Origin: Nocardioides sp.
GTDB taxonomy: Bacteria; Actinomycetota; Actinomycetes; Propionibacteriales; Nocardioidaceae
DNA length: 9,286 nucleotides
Direction of reading: 5' to 3'
Assembly (NCBI GenBank): GCA_021166815.1
Contig: JAJPEO010000278.1
Span: 1 to 9,286 of the forward strand
Program-made: the position numbers and the translations under genes
Shown: positions 5,932 to 9,286 of the stretch, piece after piece
Layout of the letters: each line of letters begins with the position of its first letter
How positions within the stretch are numbered: the first letter of the stretch is position 1
The notes under the pieces: model-generated
Seen by the model: only the letters and a program-made list of their open reading frames with translations
Database searches by the model: none
What the model was told of the DNA's origin: nothing

Positions 5932-5938
5932 GCTGCGC

Positions 5939-6364
5939 ATGAGTGCTGGGACCGACTGCGTGTTCTGCGCGATCGTGCGCGGCGACCTGCCCTCCGAGCG
6001 CGTGTCGGAGGACGAGCGCGCCATCGCCTTCATGGACATCAATCCTGTGACTGACGGCCACCTGCTTGTGGTGCCGAGGACCCATTCCCGAGACCTCGTC
6101 GAGGTCGAGGAGGCAGACCTCGTGGCGGTCACGCTCATGGCACGCCGCCTTGCCGGACGGGCGCAGGAACGCCTGGGCGCTGACGGGGTCAACCTGCTCA
6201 ACTGCTGCGGCGAGTCTGCGTGGCAGACGGTCTTCCACTTCCACCTGCACGTGATCCCGCGGTTCGGCGGTCAGCAGCGACGAGACGCGCTCGGCGCTCC
6301 GTGGGTCCCCACGCCGGGCAGTGTCCAGGTGATCGCCGAGGCAGCGGCCCGGCTGCGCGACTGA
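5939..6364 (+). CDS. HIT-family (histidine triad) nucleotide-binding protein
   Basis: This 141-residue cytoplasmic protein belongs to the HIT superfamily, whose bacterial Hint-type members hydrolyse nucleoside phosphoramidates and related nucleotides. The triad is visible as H100-F-H102-L-H104-V-I, with H102 as the expected nucleophile. Upstream conserved blocks are AFMDINPVTDGHLLVVPRTH at 30-49, with its Pro and Gly residues, and NLLNCCGESAWQTVFHFH at 85-102. C7-x2-C10 near the N terminus is the usual bacterial zinc pair. Length is normal for the family (about 110-145). The ATG at 5939 is chosen because the Hint homology begins right after it (DCVFCAIV) and the -10 element sits 7 nt upstream; the frame stays open upstream to 5702 without recognisable protein sequence. 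It converges on the FrnE-like gene with a 15-bp gap. Its physiological substrate cannot be told from sequence, and nothing ties it to steroid use. Confidence 0.93.
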   Translation: MSAGTDCVFCAIVRGDLPSERVSEDERAIAFMDINPVTDGHLLVVPRTHSRDLVEVEEADLVAVTLMARRLAGRAQERLGADGVNLLNCCGESAWQTVFHFHLHVIPRFGGQQRRDALGAPWVPTPGSVQVIAEAAARLRD

Positions 6365-6379
6365 GGCCTCGCCCCTTCG

Positions 6380-6937
6380 TCAGGCGCCGCAGGCGCAGCT
6401 GCCGCAGCCACCGCCACCACAGCCCGCGGAGGCCCGCTCCTCGGGCGTCTCGTCGGCGTGGTCTCGGGCGTAGGTCAGGGCCGCGGTGTAGGTCTCGCTC
6501 GGCTGGGCCCCGCCCACGCCGTACTTGCGGTCGATGACGACGTACGGGACCTCGGTGAAGCCGATCTGCGCCGCGGTCGCCTCGTCGACGCGGACGTCGT
6601 AGCCGTGGTCGTCGGACTCCAGCAGCGCCTCGGCGGCCGCAGCGTCCAGGCCCGCCTCGGCAGCCAGCCGAACCAGGACGGCACGGTCGCCGGGAGCCTC
6701 CTCCTCGGTGACGAACGCCTTCATCATCAGCTCGCGCAGCAAGTCGCCGCGCTCCTGCGCCGTCGCCAGGTGCACGAGCCGGTGCGCGTCGAAGGTGGTC
6801 GGACGCTCGACCTGGTAGGAGTGCCACACGACCTGCACGTCGTCGCCGTGCTCCCACTCGGCCAGTGCCGACTCCAGAGCGACCTTGCCCAGATAGCTGT
6901 CGAGGTGGGCGAGGTCGCCCCAGACGTCGATGATCAC
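6380..6937 (-). CDS. DsbA/FrnE-like thioredoxin-fold protein lacking the CxxC active site
   Basis: This 185-residue protein matches the FrnE branch of the DsbA family. It shows MIIDVWGDLA...YLGK at the N terminus, PTTFDAHRLVHLA at 46-58, VRVDEATAAQIG at 115-126, and the cis-Pro loop with GVGGAQPSE (TEVPYVVIDRKYG, Pro131). In normal members the N-terminal site reads about D-x-A-C-P-W-C-Y-x-G-K. Here it reads D8-L-A-H11-L-D-S14-Y-L-G-K, so both catalytic cysteines are replaced. All remaining cysteines lie in a Gly-rich tail, C173-x4-C178-x2-C181-x-C183. Start is GTG 6937-6935; no Shine-Dalgarno is present, but a -10 element lies 7 nt upstream. No signal peptide is seen, so it is cytoplasmic. 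It lies 31 bp after the nitronate-monooxygenase-like gene and could also be read from that operon. The fold assignment is good; thiol-disulfide oxidoreductase activity through the usual site is not possible, so the function is unknown. Confidence 0.85.
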   Translation of the reverse strand: MIIDVWGDLAHLDSYLGKVALESALAEWEHGDDVQVVWHSYQVERPTTFDAHRLVHLATAQERGDLLRELMMKAFVTEEEAPGDRAVLVRLAAEAGLDAAAAEALLESDDHGYDVRVDEATAAQIGFTEVPYVVIDRKYGVGGAQPSETYTAALTYARDHADETPEERASAGCGGGGCGSCACGA

Positions 6938-6944
6938 GACGACA

Positions 6945-6960
6945 ACGGTACGCCGTGCCC
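6945..6960 (-). promoter_or_regulatory. Probable leaderless promoter of the FrnE-like gene
   Basis: The minus strand reads GGGCACGGCGTACCGT, identical in 15 of 16 bases to the segment before the HIT gene. It ends in the -10-like TACCGT, 7 nt before the GTG start at 6937. No ribosome binding site lies between. The -35 region would fall within the end of the upstream gene and shows no clear TTGACA. Confidence 0.55.
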
Positions 6961-6968
6961 GCGCGACC

Positions 6969-8072
6969 TCAGCCGCGGATCTCGCGCAGCCGGTCGGCAG
7001 CGGCCTCGAACCCCGACACCAGGTCGGCCATCACCTCGGCCACCGGACGCACCTTCTTCATCGATCCGACGATCTGGCCGATCGGGATCGAGATGACCTC
7101 GGGGTCGCCGTGGGCGCTCATCCGGCTGTGCGCCTGCGACACCAGGAGGTTCTGCAGGGGCATCGGCAGCGGCTCCGGCGCGCCTTCGGCCGCCCACGCA
7201 TCGGTCCACTTCGTCTTCAGCAGCCGGGCGGGCTTCCCGGTGTAGACGCGGGTCCGCACCGTGTCGGCGCTGGTCGCCGCCATGAAGGCGTCGGTCATCC
7301 CGCGGTTGGTGTTGAGGTGCTGGTACTCCTCGGTGCCGAGCCAGATCGACCCGGTCCAGACGCCCTGCGCACCCAGCGCCAGCGAGGCCGCCACCTGGCG
7401 GCCCGTGCCGATGCCGCCGGCGCCCAGCACCGGGACGTCGGGGCCGACGGCGTCCACGATCTCGGGGGTGAGCACCATCGAGGCGATCTCGCCCGTGTGC
7501 CCGCCCGCCTCGTACCCCTGCGCCACGATGATGTCCACGCCGTTGGCGACGTGGGACATCGCGTGCTTCGCGGCGCCGGCCAGCGCCGCCACCTTCACGC
7601 CCGCCTCGTGGGCCTGCTCGATCACGTCGACCGGCGGGGAGCCCAGGGCGTTGGCGATGAGCACCGGGCGGTGGCCGAGAGCGATGTCGACGTGGGAGCG
7701 GGCCACGGAGTGCAGCCACCCCAGCACGCCCTCACGCCCCTCGCCCTCTGGAAGCGGCGGGACCCCGAGCTGCTGGAGCGTGCGGTCGACGAAGGCGACG
7801 TGCTCGGGCGGGATCATCGCCTGGAGGTCGACCGCCTTGCCCTCGGTGGGCACCTTCATGGGCATGACGACGTCCACGCCGTACGGCTTGCCGTCGGTGT
7901 TGTCGTCGAGCCAGGTCAAGGTGCGGTCGAGCTCGTCGGGGTCGTTGAAGCGCACGCAGCCCAGGACGCCGAGCCCGCCGGCCCGGGAGACCGCAGCAGC
8001 GACGTGCTCGGACGGGGTGAACGCGAAGATCGGCACGTCGATGCCGAACGCCTCGCACAGCGGGGTCCTCAT
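6969..8072 (-). CDS. Nitronate monooxygenase / 2-nitropropane-dioxygenase-like FMN protein
   Basis: This 367-residue TIM-barrel flavoprotein belongs to the nitronate monooxygenase (NPD) family. FMN-contact motifs are visible: AGGLGVLG at 31-38, DIIVAQGYEAGGHTG at 180-194 with the family His191, and PVLGAGGIGTGRQVAASLALGAQ, which runs from 214 to 236 with the phosphate-binding Gly cluster, followed by GVWTGS at 237-242. ATG 8072 is preferred because it forms a 4-bp ATGA overlap with the acyl-CoA ligase stop; the frame reads further upstream only inside that gene. Family members oxidise nitronates, but some relatives reduce or desaturate acyl-CoA or steroid-derived substrates; IpdC of the mycobacterial steroid CD-ring pathway is of this family (from memory). 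Tight coupling to a CoA ligase in a steroid locus favours a CoA-thioester substrate over detoxification. This is inference, and orthology to IpdC is not claimed. Length is typical. Confidence 0.88.
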   Translation of the reverse strand: MRTPLCEAFGIDVPIFAFTPSEHVAAAVSRAGGLGVLGCVRFNDPDELDRTLTWLDDNTDGKPYGVDVVMPMKVPTEGKAVDLQAMIPPEHVAFVDRTLQQLGVPPLPEGEGREGVLGWLHSVARSHVDIALGHRPVLIANALGSPPVDVIEQAHEAGVKVAALAGAAKHAMSHVANGVDIIVAQGYEAGGHTGEIASMVLTPEIVDAVGPDVPVLGAGGIGTGRQVAASLALGAQGVWTGSIWLGTEEYQHLNTNRGMTDAFMAATSADTVRTRVYTGKPARLLKTKWTDAWAAEGAPEPLPMPLQNLLVSQAHSRMSAHGDPEVISIPIGQIVGSMKKVRPVAEVMADLVSGFEAAADRLREIRG

Positions 8073-9286
8073 CGCGCACCCCCGGCCAGGGCGGCGGTCG
8101 CGATCTCCTTGGCGGCCGGGTAGTTGGCCTTGCCCGTCGCGCTGCGCGGGATCTCGTCGACCCACGTCAGGCTGCGCGGCAGCTTGTAGCCCGACAGGCT
8201 GGGACGCAGGAACTCGCGCACCTCCTCCAGGCCGGGGCGCGAGTCGCCACGCGGCTGGAGCACGGCGCTGACCCCCTGGCCGTAGTTCTCGTCGGCCACG
8301 CCGACCACGAGGGCGTCGTAGACGTCCGGGTGTGCCTTGAGCGCCATCTCCACCTCCTCGGGGTAGACCTTCTCGCCGCCGGTGTTGATGCAGTTGGAGC
8401 CACGGCCGAGCAGGCGCACCTTGCCCTCGGGCTCGATCCGGGCGAAGTCACCGGGCACGGAGTAGCGCTCGCCGTCGACGGTGAGGAAGGTCTGCGCGGT
8501 CTTGACCTCGTCCTTGTAGTAGCCCACCGGGATGCAGCCCGAGCGCGCCACGCGGCCGACCTGCCCGATCGCCTCGGGGCCGATCACCTTGTTGTCCTCG
8601 TCGAGCACGACGGTCTGGGGACCGAGGGTCACCAACGGTCCCTCGCCCTTGATGTTCTCGGCGTCCTGCATCCCGGTGCCGGAGAAGCCGGTCTCACTGG
8701 CGCCGATGGAGTCGGTGAAGATCGCGTTCGGGAAGGCGGCCATCCAGCGCTCCTTGACCGGGCGCGAGAAGATCGCCGCACTGCTGGCGACGACGAACAG
8801 CGACGACGCGTCGTGCGAGCCGCTCTCGTAGGCCTCGATGAGCGGGCGGGCCATCGCGTCGCCGGTCATGAAGATGCCCTGCACCTTGTCTCTCTCGACC
8901 GTGCGCCAGACCTCCTCCGGGTCGAACTTCGGCGCGAGGACGGTCACCTGGCCGGCGAAGAGGTGCATCAGAAGGGCTGCCTGGGCGCCACCGTGCATCA
9001 GTGGGCTCAGCGGGAACATCACCATGGGGTTGTCGTTGCCTGCCGCGGCCTTGGACTGGTCGTGCTCCTCCAGCCAGCTGCCGGTCATGAAGTCGATGCC
9101 ACCCCCGAGCACGCGCCAGAAGTCCTCGTGGCGCCACATCACGCCCTTGGGGAATCCCGTGGTGCCGCCCGTGTAGACGATGTAGAGGTCGTCGCCGCTG
9201 CGCTCCTCGAAGTCGCGCTCGGTGCTCTGCCCGGCCAGGGCGTCCTCCCACAGCACTCCGCCGTAGGACGAGATGTCGGCGTCGGA
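8069..9286 (-). CDS. AMP-forming acyl-CoA synthetase, FadD19-like, N terminus outside window
   Basis: About 405 C-terminal residues are visible out of an expected 530-550; the frame is still open at 9286. The enzyme adenylates a carboxylic acid with ATP and transfers it to CoA. Core motifs are the phosphate loop YTGGTTGFPKGVMWRHEDFW (visible residues about 38-57), SIGASETG (about 193-200), the hinge region YSVPGDFARI followed by GKVRLLGRGSNCINTGGEKV (about 275-307), and PRSATGKANY (about 380-389), whose Lys is the adenylation lysine. The loop with RHEDFWRVLGGGIDFMTG closely resembles steroid side-chain CoA ligases of the FadD19 type (sterol C24/C26 acids) as I remember them. Other FadD paralogues share much of this, so I give no symbol. 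It overlaps the flavoprotein gene by 4 bp, and its promoter is off the window. Confidence 0.9.
   Translation of the reverse strand, partial: SDADISSYGGVLWEDALAGQSTERDFEERSGDDLYIVYTGGTTGFPKGVMWRHEDFWRVLGGGIDFMTGSWLEEHDQSKAAAGNDNPMVMFPLSPLMHGGAQAALLMHLFAGQVTVLAPKFDPEEVWRTVERDKVQGIFMTGDAMARPLIEAYESGSHDASSLFVVASSAAIFSRPVKERWMAAFPNAIFTDSIGASETGFSGTGMQDAENIKGEGPLVTLGPQTVVLDEDNKVIGPEAIGQVGRVARSGCIPVGYYKDEVKTAQTFLTVDGERYSVPGDFARIEPEGKVRLLGRGSNCINTGGEKVYPEEVEMALKAHPDVYDALVVGVADENYGQGVSAVLQPRGDSRPGLEEVREFLRPSLSGYKLPRSLTWVDEIPRSATGKANYPAAKEIATAALAGGAR

Noticed and set aside
5702..5938. N-terminal extension of the HIT protein from the ATG-like start at 5702
   Set aside because: The extra 79 residues have no family similarity and would be antisense to the methyltransferase remnant; HIT homology starts right after ATG 5939.
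6363..6370. GAGGCCTC palindrome between the HIT and FrnE-like genes as a shared terminator
   Set aside because: It has no loop and no T-run and is only 8 bp long, so it cannot form a useful terminator hairpin.
6380..6420. Plant-type ferredoxin-like C-x4-C-x2-C at the tail of the FrnE-like protein
   Set aside because: The fourth distant cysteine and the surrounding ferredoxin fold are absent, and the tail is almost all Gly/Ala, so the spacing is likely coincidental.
1..9286. CRISPR array, tRNA, rRNA, insertion sequence or attachment site
   Set aside because: No regularly spaced repeats, cloverleaf-like sequence, transposase gene or flanking terminal repeats were seen on either strand.

Overview
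The window is a stretch of high-GC (roughly 70 percent by eye) actinobacterial chromosome. The protein families and codon use suggest a Nocardioides-like or other mycolic/propionibacterial-order steroid degrader, but the genus cannot be fixed from the sequence. Its main theme is steroid (cholesterol or phytosterol) catabolism. The evidence is a 3-ketosteroid 9-alpha-hydroxylase operon (kshA, a small Cys-rich gene, kshB), a two-subunit acyl-CoA dehydrogenase pair transcribed divergently from it, a perfect KstR-type operator between the two units, and an AMP-forming acyl-CoA ligase overlapped by a nitronate-monooxygenase-like flavoprotein gene.

Layout from left to right. Positions 1-285 (+) hold the 3' end of a small membrane protein gene. 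Positions 304-2850 (-) hold the operon kshA > small Cys4 protein > kshB, with overlapping stops and starts. Positions 2851-2970 are the divergent control region with the KstR box. Positions 2971-5269 (+) hold two acyl-CoA dehydrogenase genes. The first keeps a helix-G catalytic Glu and the second has lost it, as in the alpha2-beta2 steroid side-chain dehydrogenases. Positions 5273-5739 (-) hold a decayed SAM-dependent methyltransferase with internal deletions and a frameshift. Positions 5740-5938 are non-coding and contain a 13-bp palindrome, two copies of a 23-bp dyad-bearing repeat exactly 52 bp apart, and a -10-like promoter. Positions 5939-6364 (+) encode a HIT-family protein. Positions 6380-6937 (-) encode a DsbA/FrnE-like protein whose CxxC site is replaced by His-Leu-Asp-Ser. 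Positions 6969-8072 (-) encode the nitronate-monooxygenase-like protein. Positions 8069-9286 (-) encode most of the acyl-CoA ligase, whose N terminus lies beyond the right edge.

How the genes fit together: the ligase would activate a steroid side-chain or ring acid to its CoA thioester, and the dehydrogenase pair would start a beta-oxidation round on it. KshA (Rieske oxygenase) and KshB (FAD/NAD/2Fe-2S reductase) would hydroxylate C9 of the steroid nucleus, the step leading to ring-B opening. The KstR box suggests that the kshA operon and the dehydrogenase pair are derepressed together by steroid intermediates. The HIT and FrnE-like genes look like unrelated housekeeping or redox genes. They share a nearly identical promoter segment placed 7 nt from each start codon, which implies leaderless mRNAs.

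Most worth a second look: the uncharacterised 100-residue Cys4 protein wedged between kshA and kshB, the FrnE-like protein without its active-site cysteines but with a Cys-rich tail, the 52-bp-spaced repeated dyads upstream of the HIT gene, and the shared leaderless promoter element.
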